Positions 1 to 8,809 of a DNA stretch of 64,000 bases are shown piece after piece. Every line of letters starts with the position of its first letter. Position 1 is the stretch's first letter. Under the pieces are notes generated by a model, which was not told where the DNA came from, ran no database searches, and saw only the letters and a list, made by a program, of their open reading frames with translations. The position numbers and the translations under genes are program-made. This DNA comes from Dyella psychrodurans (lineage in GTDB: Bacteria > Pseudomonadota > Gammaproteobacteria > Xanthomonadales > Rhodanobacteraceae), in NCBI RefSeq assembly GCF_003363265.1, contig NZ_QRBF01000009.1, positions 1-64,000 on the forward strand. The letters run 5' to 3'.

Positions 1-357
1 ATCACTTGCAACCTTCTCTTGAAGATCGCCCCGAAGCATTTCGTCCCGGGTGAGCCGCCCATTCTACATCCCTTTGGCCTTCCGTCAACACCCAAAATTT
101 GGAACGTTGCGGCGAGTTTTTAGGGGAACCTTCGAAAAAGGGCTGTCCGTCGAAGGGGGTGGAATCATAGCGCCGGTCTCAGTCCCTGTGAAGGGGTAAA
201 AACGCCCTATCGCACCAAATCATCCGCCGAGCTCACCTAGAGTCAGCAAATAGCCCGACTGGCCGAGCCCGATCCCCGGCCATGTAAAAGGCGAGTGCAT
301 GCCTATGGGCGCGCGGATCTATCCGATCGGCGCGCCCATCCAGTTCAAATCGGCTAT
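1..357. other. Intergenic/edge region without a supported gene
   Basis: No convincing gene is seen in these first 357 bases. On the minus strand a reading frame begins at an ATG at 60-62 and stays open to the left edge, but only about 20 codons are visible, so it cannot be called. The base composition looks less GC-biased than the coding DNA that follows. The only clear structure is the hairpin at 305-339, listed separately. Confidence 0.5.
305..339. terminator. 10-bp inverted repeat, possible terminator
   Basis: The arms at 305-314 and 330-339 are perfect 10-bp inverted complements (ATGGGCGCGC and GCGCGCCCAT) around a 15-nt loop. It lies about 20 nt beyond the stop codon of the minus-strand small gene at 358-564, where a transcription terminator is expected. 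There is no clear T tract on either side, so it may instead be a structured 3' end. Confidence 0.45.
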
Positions 358-564
358 TTAAGTGCCGGAACCACCCGGAGAAGCGGAACTGCAACCAAGC
401 GGGATGGCTGCGGCCACGTTCGATTTCTGTGCATCGAATGAAGCGCCCGCCTGTCTTACCGGCTCGTGGGCCTGAACAAGGCCCACGCGATAGGGAATCA
501 GGGCCTCGGGACGCAGCTGTTCCAGCGCGTCCCAGTCGTCTTCAAAGGGTATGAATTGCTGCAT
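358..564 (-). CDS. Small conserved protein of unknown function (68 aa)
   Basis: This encodes a 68-residue protein with an acidic, aromatic N-terminus (MQQFIPFEDDWDALEQL) and a low-complexity Ala/Ser/Gly-rich C-terminus. No signal peptide, membrane segment or known motif is visible. The start is supported by a GAGGAG ribosome site 6 nt upstream, and codon use is like that of neighbouring genes. It lies 102 bp downstream of the rubredoxin gene on the same strand and may be co-transcribed with it. Function is unknown. I judge it real because of the ribosome site, codon use and position. Confidence 0.6.
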   Translation of the reverse strand: MQQFIPFEDDWDALEQLRPEALIPYRVGLVQAHEPVRQAGASFDAQKSNVAAAIPLGCSSASPGGSGT

Positions 565-666
565 GGCCGCTCCTCGGGGATCAGGATTCGCACGAGGATC
601 ATTCCAACAGGGGAAACGGCCTGGGCGCTGGCGAAATCGGGCGATTTGCAGGCAGCGCGCGGCGAA

Positions 667-894
667 TCAGTCGATTTCGACCATCTCGAAGTCGTCTTTG
701 GTGGCGCCGCAATCCGGGCACGTCCAGGTATCGGGCACGTCGCTCCAGCGGGTACCGGGCTCGATGCCTTCCTCGGGCAAGCCCAAGGCCTCGTCATAGA
801 TGAAGCCACAAACCACGCACATCCATTTGCGCAGGGTGGTATCGGTGGAAACTTGGTTCATGTGTACGTCGCCAGATCGGAGTGAATAGTGCAT
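667..894 (-). CDS. Rubredoxin
   Basis: Rubredoxins are small cytoplasmic electron carriers with one iron held by four cysteines. Counted from this start (75 aa), the ligands are C26 and C29 in CVVC and C59 and C62 in CPDC. The conserved GxxYDEAxG and TWxCPDCGxxK surroundings are intact. The start at 894 is preferred because a strong GGAGGAG lies 8 nt upstream. A second ATG at 859-861 would give the more usual 64-residue protein but has a poor ribosome site. The gene is divergent from thiE with a short shared promoter region. The redox partner is not evident. Confidence 0.93.
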   Translation of the reverse strand: MHYSLRSGDVHMNQVSTDTTLRKWMCVVCGFIYDEALGLPEEGIEPGTRWSDVPDTWTCPDCGATKDDFEMVEID

Positions 895-952
895 TCTCGC
901 AACTCCTCCGCCGATGCGAAAGTCGGCCAAACCCATCTTTGTCTGCGAATTC

Positions 953-1594
953 ATGACTTCCCTCCTCTTTCCGGGCCGAGGCCTTTACGTCATCACAGAC
1001 GGCCCACGACCCGATCTCATGGAAGCCGTAAATCAGGCCCTCGCCGGCGGTGCGCGATTAGTGCAGTACCGCGACAAGACGCATGAGCCGAAACGACGCC
1101 ACGCCGAAGCCAGCACTCTGCTCGCGCTATGCCGCGAACACGCAGTGCCATTGATCATCAATGACGATATCGCGCTCGCGCACGCCATCGACGCAGACGG
1201 CGTACATCTGGGCGAAGCAGACGACAGCATCGCCAAAGCACGTACTGCGCTGGGCCCGGATGCCATCGTTGGCGTGTCGTGTTACGACTCGCTCGAACGC
1301 GCACAAGAAGCGGCGCGACATGGCGCGAGCTATATCGCTTTCGGCGCTTTTTTCGCTTCACCGACGAAGCCTCGCGCGCGACGTGCCAGCATCGATCTGC
1401 TGCGACACAGCGCCACGCTAGGCATCCCCAGAGTAGCGATCGGCGGTATCACGCCCGACAATGGCGAAGATCTCGTTGCTGCAGGCGCCGACTATCTGGC
1501 GGTGATTTCCGCTGTATTCGGCACCACCGACATTCGCGCAGCCGCGCAACGCTTCACCCAACTTTATTCTTCCGATCGAGCCGTTTCTCCATGA
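953..1594 (+). CDS. thiE: Thiamine-phosphate synthase
   Basis: ThiE joins hydroxymethylpyrimidine diphosphate and the thiazole phosphate to make thiamine monophosphate in the cytosol. The 213-residue product has the family's N-terminal GLYVITDGP strand, the VHLGEADD motif that corresponds to the diphosphate/Mg site, and the C-terminal GGIT and phosphate-binding region of the TIM barrel. The start at 953 is chosen because [17 protein letters not shown] matches the usual N-terminus. The upstream ATG at 914 would add 13 residues, and neither has a strong ribosome site. The stop overlaps the hemL start (ATGA), indicating translational coupling. thiC lies 33 kb away under a TPP riboswitch. Confidence 0.93.
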   Translation: MTSLLFPGRGLYVITDGPRPDLMEAVNQALAGGARLVQYRDKTHEPKRRHAEASTLLALCREHAVPLIINDDIALAHAIDADGVHLGEADDSIAKARTALGPDAIVGVSCYDSLERAQEAARHGASYIAFGAFFASPTKPRARRASIDLLRHSATLGIPRVAIGGITPDNGEDLVAAGADYLAVISAVFGTTDIRAAAQRFTQLYSSDRAVSP

Positions 1595-2874
1595 CGAACC
1601 ACGAACTGTTCCAGCGCGCCCTGCAACTGATGCCCGGTGGCGTGAACTCCCCCGTACGCGCATTCAAATCGGTAGGCGGCGAACCGTTCTTCACCGCACG
1701 CGCCGATGGCGCTTATTTGTGGGACGTGGAAGGTAAGCGCTATATCGACTACGTCGGTTCGTGGGGACCGATGATCGTGGGTCACAACCACCCGAAAGTG
1801 CGCGAAGCGGTGGAACGCGCCGTGCGCGATGGATTGTCCTTCGGCACGCCCTGCCCTGCCGAAGTCACCATGGCTGAAGCCATCGTGCGACTGGTGCCGT
1901 CGATTGATATGGTGCGCATGGTCAACTCGGGCACCGAGGCGACGATGTCGGCGATCCGTCTCGCACGCGGCGCGACCGGCCGCAGCAAGATCGTGAAATT
2001 CGAGGGTTGCTATCACGGCCACGGCGACAGCTTTCTTGTAAAAGCCGGCTCCGGTGCCCTGACATTCGGCGTGCCTACTTCTCCGGGCGTACCCAAGGCC
2101 AATGCCGACCTCACCCTCACTCTGCCCTACAACGACCTTGCCGCGGCGGAAGCATTGTTCGCAGAACACGGCGCCGACATCGCCGGACTCATCATCGAAC
2201 CTGTCGCCGGCAACATGAACTGCATTCCGCCGAAGGTAGGCTATTTGCAGGCGCTGCGCGATCTGTGCACGCGCCATGGTGCCGTGCTGATCTTCGATGA
2301 AGTCATGACAGGCTTCCGCGTCGCGCTCGGCGGCGCACAAGCACACTACAGCGTGAAGCCCGACCTCACCACCTTCGGCAAAATCATCGGTGGCGGCATG
2401 CCGGTGGGCGCCTACGGCGGCCGTCGCGACCTGATGGAGCAAATCGCTCCCGCCGGCCCGATCTACCAGGCCGGTACTTTGAGCGGCAATCCCGTGGCGA
2501 TGGCAGCGGGGCTGGCCATGCTGGAGTTGATACAGGCACCGGGTTTCTACGATACGCTGGCCGCACGCACGCGCCTGCTCACCGATGGCCTGCAGGCGGT
2601 GGCCGATGGCGAAGGTGTCCCCTTTAGCACCAACCGGGTGGGCGGCATGTTCGGACTGTTCTTCACGCGCGACAAAGTGGAAAGCTACGCACAGGCCACC
2701 GCGGCTGACGTTGCGCTGTTCAACCGGTTCTTCCACGGCATGCTCGAACGCGGCGTGTATCTCGCACCCAGCGCGTTCGAAGCGGGTTTTCTGTCGTCGG
2801 CGCACAGCGATGACGACATCGCCGCGACATTCGACGCCGCGCGCATAGCCATGCGCGCGGCACGCACCGGCTGA
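1591..2874 (+). CDS. hemL: Glutamate-1-semialdehyde 2,1-aminomutase
   Basis: HemL is a PLP enzyme that converts glutamate-1-semialdehyde to 5-aminolevulinate, an early step of tetrapyrrole synthesis by the C5 route. The product is 427 aa, the usual length. It has the N-terminal [12 protein letters not shown] signature, the [15 protein letters not shown] phosphate-binding region, the DEVMTGFR motif and the PLP lysine K264 in [17 protein letters not shown]. It starts inside the thiE stop codon, so the two are probably one transcript. The supply of 5-aminolevulinate also feeds siroheme, the cofactor of CysI encoded later in this window. Confidence 0.97.
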   Translation: MTNHELFQRALQLMPGGVNSPVRAFKSVGGEPFFTARADGAYLWDVEGKRYIDYVGSWGPMIVGHNHPKVREAVERAVRDGLSFGTPCPAEVTMAEAIVRLVPSIDMVRMVNSGTEATMSAIRLARGATGRSKIVKFEGCYHGHGDSFLVKAGSGALTFGVPTSPGVPKANADLTLTLPYNDLAAAEALFAEHGADIAGLIIEPVAGNMNCIPPKVGYLQALRDLCTRHGAVLIFDEVMTGFRVALGGAQAHYSVKPDLTTFGKIIGGGMPVGAYGGRRDLMEQIAPAGPIYQAGTLSGNPVAMAAGLAMLELIQAPGFYDTLAARTRLLTDGLQAVADGEGVPFSTNRVGGMFGLFFTRDKVESYAQATAADVALFNRFFHGMLERGVYLAPSAFEAGFLSSAHSDDDIAATFDAARIAMRAARTG

Positions 2875-2879
2875 CGGCC

Positions 2880-3740
2880 ATGCCCACGCGCCCGCCATTC
2901 GCCGACGAACTCGGCCCCGCAACGCAAACGGGATGGCGGGCGCGCTGGTTCCATATCATCTTCGGGCATGAAGATGCCGCGGGGCGTCGTTTCGATGTCC
3001 TGCTGATCATCGCCATTCTCGGCAGTATCGCCGTCGCCGTGTTCGATACCGTGGCGGAAGCCCACGCACGCTATGGCGCCATCTTCTATGCGCTGGAGTG
3101 GCTGTTCACGCTGGCCTTCACGCTGGAGTACATCACGCGCATCGCGGTGGTCGATCGCCCGTGGCGATACATACGAAGCTTCTACGGCATCGTCGACGTA
3201 CTCGCGGTGGTGCCAACCTGGATCAGCCTGGTGGCAGTGGGAAGCCAGTACCTGCTGGTCGTGCGTGCGCTGCGCATCCTGCGGATTTTCCGAATACTCA
3301 AACTCACTCGCTACGTAGGCGAGGCCGACCTCTTGTGGCTGACGCTGGTGAGGGCGCGCCGGAAGGTACTGATCTTCTTCAGCACTATTCTTACGCTGGT
3401 GTTGATCTTCGGCGCGCTGATGTATTTGATCGAAGGGCCCGAGGATGGCTTCACCTCGATCCCCACGTCGATGTACTGGGCCATCGTGACGATGACCACC
3501 GTGGGATTCGGCGATATCACGCCGAAAACCACGCTTGGAAAATTGCTTACGTCGCTGATCATCCTGATCGGCTACAGCATCATCGCCGTTCCCACCGGCA
3601 TCTTCACGGCAGAATTGGCGGCCGGCATGCGCGCCAAGCGCAAATATGCGTCATGCACGCATTGCGGCCAAGCCGACCACGATGGCGATGCCGTTTACTG
3701 TCGCATCTGCGGCGCGGCTTTACCTGCCAAGAACGATTGA
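2880..3740 (+). CDS. Voltage-gated-type potassium channel with C-terminal zinc ribbon
   Basis: This is a six-transmembrane cation channel of the inner membrane (286 aa). Hydrophobic segments span about residues 38-235. The S4 voltage sensor at about 128-144 carries regularly spaced arginines (RALRILRIFRILKLTR). The pore loop has the K+ selectivity filter TVGFGD at 207-212. After S6 a short cytoplasmic tail holds two CxxC knuckles (C259/C262 and C274/C277), which look like a treble-clef zinc ribbon. The gene starts 5 nt after the hemL stop, so it may be read with it. The channel family call is firm, but the ion preference in the cell and the role of the tail are inferred. Confidence 0.9.
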   Translation: MPTRPPFADELGPATQTGWRARWFHIIFGHEDAAGRRFDVLLIIAILGSIAVAVFDTVAEAHARYGAIFYALEWLFTLAFTLEYITRIAVVDRPWRYIRSFYGIVDVLAVVPTWISLVAVGSQYLLVVRALRILRIFRILKLTRYVGEADLLWLTLVRARRKVLIFFSTILTLVLIFGALMYLIEGPEDGFTSIPTSMYWAIVTMTTVGFGDITPKTTLGKLLTSLIILIGYSIIAVPTGIFTAELAAGMRAKRKYASCTHCGQADHDGDAVYCRICGAALPAKND

Positions 3741-3758
3741 CGCCGCAGGAGCCGAAGC

Positions 3759-4178
3759 TCACCAGGTCCCGGTGTTAGGCATCGACGCCCAGGGTTCGCG
3801 CGGCGGCAGGCGACCGTCCTGCAGCAGCTCGATGGAAATGCGATCCGGCGAACGCACGAACGCCATGTGACCGTCGCGCGGCGGACGGTGAATGGTGTAA
3901 CCCATCGACTGCAGGTGCTCGCACAGGGCGTAGATGTCCTCGACGCGGAACGCCAGATGGCCGAAGTTTCGCGCCGAACCGTAATCCTCGTCCGAACCCC
4001 AGTTATGCGTCAGCTCGACTTCCACTTCGGGATTATCAGGTGCCGCCAGATAAATCAGCGTGTACTTGCCTTCGGGCACATCCATGCGACGCACCTGCTT
4101 AAGGCCAAGTCCGTCGCAGTAAAAACGCAGCGAAGCATCGAGGTCGTGCACACGAACCATGCTGTGCAGATATTTCAT
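3759..4178 (-). CDS. gloA: Lactoylglutathione lyase (glyoxalase I)
   Basis: Glyoxalase I isomerises the hemithioacetal of methylglyoxal and glutathione to S-lactoylglutathione in the cytosol. The 139-residue protein aligns by eye with E. coli GloA. The four metal ligands are conserved as H5, E55 (VELTHNW), H74 (FGHLAF) and E117 (ISIELLQ), the pattern of the Ni/Co-type enzymes. It lies 37 nt downstream of argD on the same strand and is probably co-transcribed with it, though no functional link is obvious. Confidence 0.93.
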   Translation of the reverse strand: MKYLHSMVRVHDLDASLRFYCDGLGLKQVRRMDVPEGKYTLIYLAAPDNPEVEVELTHNWGSDEDYGSARNFGHLAFRVEDIYALCEHLQSMGYTIHRPPRDGHMAFVRSPDRISIELLQDGRLPPREPWASMPNTGTW

Positions 4179-4215
4179 CGAGATATTCCAGTTGCCATGA
4201 CTTCGGTAAACATCC

Positions 4216-5445
4216 TTATCGTCCGACGAATGCCGTCAGTGCGGCGCGAAGGCGCGCCAGGCCGTCGTCGAGTTCTTTGTCGGAGATATTAAGCGGCGGC
4301 ACGAAACGCAGCACATCCGGACCCGCCTGCAGAACCAGCAGACCATGCGCAGCGGCGTGATCGAGAATCTCACCAGCCTTGCCACGATAGGACTCAGCCA
4401 GTACGGCACCCAGCATCAGACCACGCCCGCGCACCTCGGAAAACACACCCAGCTCCGTTCCCAACGCGGCGAGCGCATCACGCAGCTTTTCCGATTGGCG
4501 CTGCACGTTCCCAAGCAGCGCCGACGAAGACAATTTGCGCAGCGCGACGCGCGCAACCGCCGCCGCCATCGGATTACCGCCGAATGTCGTGCCGTGAGCG
4601 CCGAACTGCATGACCTGGGCAACTTTCGGTCCGGCCAGCATCGCACCAATCGGAAAACCGCAACCGAGCGCTTTTGCCAACGTCACGATGTCTGGCGTCA
4701 CGTCATCCTGCACGTGCGCGAACAACGTTCCCGTACGCCCCATGCCGCATTGAATCTCATCCAACACCAGCAACGCACCGTGCGAATCGCAGAGTTCGCG
4801 CACGCGCTTGAGAAAGCCCGGCGCAGCAGGCAGCACGCCACCCTCACCCTGCACCGGCTCCAACATCACTGCAGCGACCTCGCTTTTTGCGAATGCATGC
4901 TCCAACGCGGCAACATCATTGAAGTCGAGATAACGAAAGCCTCCCGGCAGCGGCTCATAACCTTCCTGGTACTTCGGTTGCGCCGTAGCGGTCACGGTCG
5001 CCAGCGTCCGCCCATGAAACGAACCACGGAACGTGACGATCACACGCTGTTCGGGCGACCGGCCCTGCGACGCGGCCCATTTGCGCACCAGCTTGATGGC
5101 CGCTTCATTTGCCTCGGCGCCGGAGTTGCAAAGAAACACGCGCTCGGCAAAACCCGACGCCTGCACCAGTTCCTGTGCCAGGTGCAACGGCGGCTCGGAA
5201 TAAAACACGTTGCTGGTATGCCAGAGCTTGCCTGCTTGCTCGGTCAACGCGGCAAGCAGATCGGCATCCTGATGCCCGAGCGCATTGACAGCGATGCCTG
5301 CGCCGAAATCAATGTAATCGCGGCTCTCCGTGTCCCACACGCGCGCACCTTTGCCGTGATCGAGCACCAGATCGCGCGGTTTGTACACCGGCAGCCAATA
5401 GCGTTTGCCGAGATCGACGAGAGATTGCACCGAGAACTCCTGCAT
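4216..5445 (-). CDS. argD: Acetylornithine/succinylornithine aminotransferase
   Basis: This class-III PLP aminotransferase interconverts N-acetylornithine and N-acetylglutamate semialdehyde in arginine metabolism. The product is 409 aa from the ATG at 5445. An upstream in-frame extension is rejected because it does not match the family N-terminus. Visible motifs are [16 protein letters not shown] near 108, the [12 protein letters not shown] motif and the PLP lysine K258 in [15 protein letters not shown]. AstC or succinyldiaminopimelate transaminase activity cannot be excluded by sequence alone. The gene is divergent from the fap-like operon, with 351 bp between the two starts. Confidence 0.9.
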   Translation of the reverse strand: MQEFSVQSLVDLGKRYWLPVYKPRDLVLDHGKGARVWDTESRDYIDFGAGIAVNALGHQDADLLAALTEQAGKLWHTSNVFYSEPPLHLAQELVQASGFAERVFLCNSGAEANEAAIKLVRKWAASQGRSPEQRVIVTFRGSFHGRTLATVTATAQPKYQEGYEPLPGGFRYLDFNDVAALEHAFAKSEVAAVMLEPVQGEGGVLPAAPGFLKRVRELCDSHGALLVLDEIQCGMGRTGTLFAHVQDDVTPDIVTLAKALGCGFPIGAMLAGPKVAQVMQFGAHGTTFGGNPMAAAVARVALRKLSSSALLGNVQRQSEKLRDALAALGTELGVFSEVRGRGLMLGAVLAESYRGKAGEILDHAAAHGLLVLQAGPDVLRFVPPLNISDKELDDGLARLRAALTAFVGR

Positions 5446-5588
5446 TGAATACGTGCACCGCTTCTGACGCGACCGCCGTGGCCGTGCCGTCAGAAGGGAA
5501 CCGGGGGATAAGCAACATCCTAGCCATCGTGGTCTTAGCGCGCCAGCCGAACCCAACATACGCCGGCGTTGTCCACCGCAACGTGACC

Positions 5589-5606
5589 TGTAACAAGCAT
5601 GTTACA
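5589..5606. promoter_or_regulatory. Palindromic activator site 1 (TGTAACA-N4-TGTTACA)
   Basis: A perfect 7-bp inverted repeat, TGTAACA-AGCA-TGTTACA, is centred about 174 bp before the predicted transcription start of the fap-like operon. This is the usual distance for enhancer sites bound by sigma-54 activators. The obvious candidate protein is the activator encoded at 11391-12731. The link is inferred from position and symmetry. Confidence 0.6.
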
Positions 5607-5661
5607 CCTGCTGAAAACCGCGCCACGGCAAGGCTGGAGAGAGCACCAGGCGCCCGCATCC

Positions 5662-5678
5662 TGTAACAGCATGTAACA
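5662..5678. promoter_or_regulatory. Related activator site 2 (TGTAACA-GCA-TGTAACA)
   Basis: A second copy of the same half-site pair lies 72 bp, or about seven helical turns, downstream of site 1. It is one base shorter in the spacer and has one mismatch in the right half. It is centred about 100 bp before the predicted start site. Two in-phase sites fit cooperative binding of an AAA+ activator. Confidence 0.55.
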
Positions 5679-5744
5679 ACGACCTCCACGCCATGTGGAC
5701 GAACTATTCACGCCACACCGCAGTTTTGCTGGGTTTTCAGGCGA

Positions 5745-5760
5745 TGGCACGGTGTTTGCC
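5745..5760 (+). promoter_or_regulatory. Sigma-54 (RpoN) -24/-12 promoter of the fap-like operon
   Basis: TGGCAC at 5745-5750 is followed after 5 nt by TTGC at 5756-5759. The invariant GG and GC are separated by exactly 10 nt, matching the sigma-54 consensus. The expected start of transcription is near 5771, leaving a leader of about 26 nt before the first gene at 5797. Two activator-type repeats lie upstream, and a sigma-54 activator gene closes the locus. Confidence 0.88.
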
Positions 5761-5796
5761 CTTCATTCATCAGGGACTTGAAGGGGAAACTCGCCC

Positions 5797-6348
5797 ATGG
5801 ACAGCTCGCACCCATCTGTGAACAGCCAGGCATGCCGTTGCGCATTCCTCGCGGGAGCATTCGTTCTCGCACTCATTCCTGTTGTCTCCTTTGCCGATGG
5901 CGCGCGCGTGGCCCAGAAGGCCAAACCGGGCGAGATAGTCCTGATCCGCAACGTGGCCGCACGTCCTGCGGATCGTCCGCCGACGGCGCCGGGCTTGGCG
6001 CTGATGGTGAGCGCATCGCCCAATCCGCAACTTGCCAATGGAATGAACGGGTCCACCGGATCGGGCGAGATTACCGATGCGGAAATCGCCGATCTGAATG
6101 CCGGTCCCACCGCGGGAGGCGCGGCGCCCGGACAGACCAACGTACAACGCTCGCTCAACGCAGCGCTCGGCACCAATTCAGGAGGAAACAGTGCCGGCGC
6201 CGTCAGCAATAACGGCGTAAGCAATCTGGTAAGCGGCGCCACCGGCGGAGCCGGCGCAGGTGCTGCGGTTGCAGACAGCACGCGCGGCATCGGTGATCAA
6301 GTCACCGGCGCGATGTCGCAGATTCCGATGCTGGGCGCGGGTCACTGA
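5797..6348 (+). CDS. FapA-position secreted protein of the fap-like operon
   Basis: First gene of the operon, encoding a 183-residue protein with a signal peptide (hydrophobic core about residues 16-32, ending near SFADG). The mature part is low complexity, rich in Gly, Ala, Asn and Pro. It lacks the amyloid repeat seen in the next two genes. In Pseudomonas the first gene, fapA, encodes a periplasmic protein thought to act like a chaperone for the fibre subunits. The assignment here rests on operon position, size and export signal, not on recognisable sequence identity. Its ATG lies about 26 nt after the predicted sigma-54 start site. Confidence 0.6.
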   Translation: MDSSHPSVNSQACRCAFLAGAFVLALIPVVSFADGARVAQKAKPGEIVLIRNVAARPADRPPTAPGLALMVSASPNPQLANGMNGSTGSGEITDAEIADLNAGPTAGGAAPGQTNVQRSLNAALGTNSGGNSAGAVSNNGVSNLVSGATGGAGAGAAVADSTRGIGDQVTGAMSQIPMLGAGH

Positions 6349-6356
6349 GGCGCGCC

Positions 6357-7016
6357 ATGATGCCGATTCTTCGCCATCTCGCGCTTTGCGCGGCAGTTTC
6401 CTTCGCCGCCATCGCACCAAATACATCCGTCTTCGCACAAACCGCGAATGCGGACAGCTATGCGTCGATGCTGAGTTATCTGGACAGCAACACCATCGGC
6501 GGCAATGCCCTGTCCGGCACGCAAGGCATCAGCTCCGTCAACACGGCATCGGGCGATGCGAATGCGCAGGCCAATATCCATGCTTTCGCGTTGGGGAGCC
6601 AGAACCAGACATTGATCCTGGCGCGACAGCGCACACGCTTCAACGCACCCAATGTTCCACTCGATGCCACCGCCATGATCGGCGGTCACGCCTACGACAA
6701 CGGGCAAGGCATCGCATCGATCAACCAGGTCAGCGGCAACGGCAACACCCAGCTCAACGGTGTGACCGGAACGCTGACACCACAAGGCATACGCGAGGCG
6801 ACGGACGGCACCCTGTCGGCCACTGTCTCTGCGTCGGCAGGGGGGCAATCATCGTCGAATCCACAACATGCACAGGCCGGCGGCACGCGGAGCGTGGGAG
6901 TCGATCCGTCCGCAATGGAAGGATTCAACGGTGTGATGCAACTCAACCAGGTCGCGGGATCCGGCAACGCCTCGGACAACTTGCTTTTGTTGTCGGCGCC
7001 TGCCTCCTCGCATTAA
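6357..7016 (+). CDS. fapB-like: FapB-like minor amyloid subunit
   Basis: A 219-residue exported protein (signal peptide about 1-27, cleavage near VFAQT). It contains three imperfect copies of an amyloid-type repeat with the pattern GxxxxNxxSGxxNxQxN, at about residues 56-73, 117-134 and 191-208. The third has lost part of the Asn/Gln ladder. This matches the three-repeat plan of Fap fibre subunits, and its place before the FapC-like gene suggests the minor or nucleating subunit. It starts 9 nt after the preceding stop. Confident as a Fap-type subunit, less so as FapB specifically. Confidence 0.75.
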   Translation: MMPILRHLALCAAVSFAAIAPNTSVFAQTANADSYASMLSYLDSNTIGGNALSGTQGISSVNTASGDANAQANIHAFALGSQNQTLILARQRTRFNAPNVPLDATAMIGGHAYDNGQGIASINQVSGNGNTQLNGVTGTLTPQGIREATDGTLSATVSASAGGQSSSNPQHAQAGGTRSVGVDPSAMEGFNGVMQLNQVAGSGNASDNLLLLSAPASSH

Positions 7017-7050
7017 TCATCCGCAACATCCAGTCAAGAGAGAAGACACC

Positions 7051-7941
7051 ATGAACGCAAATCTGAGAAGGACTTTGATTGCATTGGCTGTGGTAGGCGC
7101 ATTCGGCGCGTCGGTTGCTTATGCTCACGATGACGGCGGAAACAGCAGCAGCGTGAAGATCAGCAAGAAAGTTTCGCTGCGCTCCGACATCAACATCAAC
7201 GGCGACCCCAGGGTCAGCGGCCAGATCGACATCAACGCCGCGGCCGTGGCGCTGTCCAACACCACCCAGACCTCGGCATGGAACACCGTCGGCAATCATC
7301 ATGACGTAGCCAACACGTCCGACATCTCGGGCAATGTGGGCGAGAACGCATCGGGCAACGTGGGCGTCAACCAGGCATCCGGTGACTACAACGCTCAAGG
7401 CAACAGCGCTGCTATCGCGGCAGCCGGAAGCTCCACCAGCGATACCAGCTTTACGTTCGACTGCCAACACGGCGGCGGCTGCGGCAACAACGGCGGCGGT
7501 AGCGATCCGAATGCCGGCGGCATGGCAGATGCCGAAACGTTCACGAGCCAGTCTGTCCATCAGGACCGGACGTGGAACCACGGCACGACCAACTCGTCGA
7601 ACATCAGCGGCAATGCCTTCGACAATGCATCGGGCAACGTGGGTGTGAACCAGGCCTCGGGCGACAACAACGAGCAGAGCAACTCGCTCGCCGCCGCCAC
7701 CACGTCGAACAACGTGTATGCGCTGGCCACCTCGACGCTCGACCAGGAAATCACTGGTAACAGCGTGAGCAACGATCCAGGCACGCTCGGCTGGTGCAGC
7801 TATCCGCAGGCCACGACCAACACCAGCGTCCTGAAGGGCAATGTCGCTGCCAACTTCAGCGGCAACCTGGGTATCAACCAGGCCGCGGGTACCGGCAACG
7901 CGCAGAGCAACAGCCTGTCCATGGCGGTCGCCAACCCGTAA
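7051..7941 (+). CDS. fapC-like: FapC-like major amyloid fibre subunit
   Basis: A 296-residue exported protein (signal peptide about 1-25, ending AYAH). Three well-preserved repeats share the core SGNxGxNQAxGxxNxQxNS, at about residues 98-118, 193-213 and 269-289, each preceded by a short SGN motif. They are separated by linkers of unequal length, as in Pseudomonas FapC. The fibre core is expected to form from stacked Asn/Gln ladders. Three cysteines sit in the linkers (C138, C144, C249). This differs from the C-terminal CxxC I recall in Pseudomonas FapC. Strong hairpins follow the gene before fapD. Confidence 0.85.
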   Translation: MNANLRRTLIALAVVGAFGASVAYAHDDGGNSSSVKISKKVSLRSDININGDPRVSGQIDINAAAVALSNTTQTSAWNTVGNHHDVANTSDISGNVGENASGNVGVNQASGDYNAQGNSAAIAAAGSSTSDTSFTFDCQHGGGCGNNGGGSDPNAGGMADAETFTSQSVHQDRTWNHGTTNSSNISGNAFDNASGNVGVNQASGDNNEQSNSLAAATTSNNVYALATSTLDQEITGNSVSNDPGTLGWCSYPQATTNTSVLKGNVAANFSGNLGINQAAGTGNAQSNSLSMAVANP

Positions 7942-7995
7942 TAAGGGGAGGGAGTGGAGGAATGCGCCGTCGCAAGACGGCAATGAGGGCGGTAA

Positions 7996-8057
7996 CCCGG
8001 CGACATGCCGCCGGGCACCATGTGGAAGCCCCCTGCCCGTCCCCTGCGGGCAGGGGG
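7996..8057 (+). terminator. Two intercistronic hairpins between the FapC- and FapD-like genes
   Basis: Hairpin 1 has 7-bp arms at 7996-8002 and 8009-8015. Hairpin 2 has perfect 11-bp arms at 8029-8039 and 8047-8057 (CCCCCTGCCCG and complement). Neither is followed by a T run, so they look more like a partial terminator or an mRNA 3'-end stabiliser. Either would raise subunit output relative to the secretion genes. Hairpin 2 also resembles the GC-rich palindromes seen elsewhere in the window. Confidence 0.6.
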
Positions 8058-8088
8058 TCTTCCCTTCGATGGATGCGGGGATAGGGAC

Positions 8089-8799
8089 GTGCGATTAGCC
8101 GGTTTACACATCGCTGGCCTGCTCGGGCTCGCCACGGCGTGCTGGAGCATGCATGCACTCGCGGGCGACGTGAGTTTCGCCAACGTGCTGCCCAATGGCG
8201 CGCAATACGAAACGCGCGTCACCAGCATGCAGGAACTGCGTTTCGCCAACATCGTCCGCCAGCACACCGATTACAGCTGCGGCGCGGCCGCGCTCGCGAC
8301 GATCCTGCGCTACGCGTATCACCTCGATGTCGACGAATACACCGTCATCGACGGCATGCTCGGCCAGGCCGATCCGACGCTGGTCAAGGAACGCGGCTTT
8401 TCCATGCTCGACATCAAGCACTACGTGGAATCGTTAGGCATGCGCGGACGCGGCTATCGCGTCGACACGGCACGCCTGCACACATTGCGCGTACCCGTGA
8501 TCGTGCTGATGGACGTGCGCGGCTATCGCCACTTCGTCGTGCTCAAGCAGGTGCATGGCGATCATGTAGAACTCGCCGATCCGATCCTCGGCAACCGCAC
8601 CATGATGCTCGACGATTTCATGAAAGCCTGGCCCTCGCATGTCCTTTTTGTCGTGATTGGGAGCGATTTCGACCGCAGCACCGTACTTCTTCAGCCGGTC
8701 GACAAGCCCAGTGCACGGAGCCTCTTCGAGCGCCAAGGTGGCGCTATCACCGACGCCGAACTATTGGATTTCGGCTTCACCCATGCCGATCTGTTCTGA
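8089..8799 (+). CDS. fapD-like: FapD-like C39-family cysteine peptidase
   Basis: A 236-residue exported protein with a peptidase C39 domain, the fold that processes bacteriocin leaders and that FapD carries. Counting from the GTG at 8089, the oxyanion Gln and catalytic Cys are Q58 and C64 (RQHTDYSCGAAAL), followed by H148 (YRHFVVLK) and D164 (ELADPILGN). The GTG start is chosen because it yields a clean signal peptide (about 1-25, ending ALAGD) behind a purine-rich GGGGATAGGG. The first internal ATG would destroy the signal. It probably acts in the periplasm on subunits or the pore during Fap export. Confidence 0.82.
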   Translation: MRLAGLHIAGLLGLATACWSMHALAGDVSFANVLPNGAQYETRVTSMQELRFANIVRQHTDYSCGAAALATILRYAYHLDVDEYTVIDGMLGQADPTLVKERGFSMLDIKHYVESLGMRGRGYRVDTARLHTLRVPVIVLMDVRGYRHFVVLKQVHGDHVELADPILGNRTMMLDDFMKAWPSHVLFVVIGSDFDRSTVLLQPVDKPSARSLFERQGGAITDAELLDFGFTHADLF

Positions 8800-8809
8800 G
8801 GGCTTGGCC

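Noticed and set aside
1-62. Possible start of a minus-strand gene at the left edge
   Set aside because: Only about 20 codons are visible and there is no recognisable motif, so it cannot be supported.
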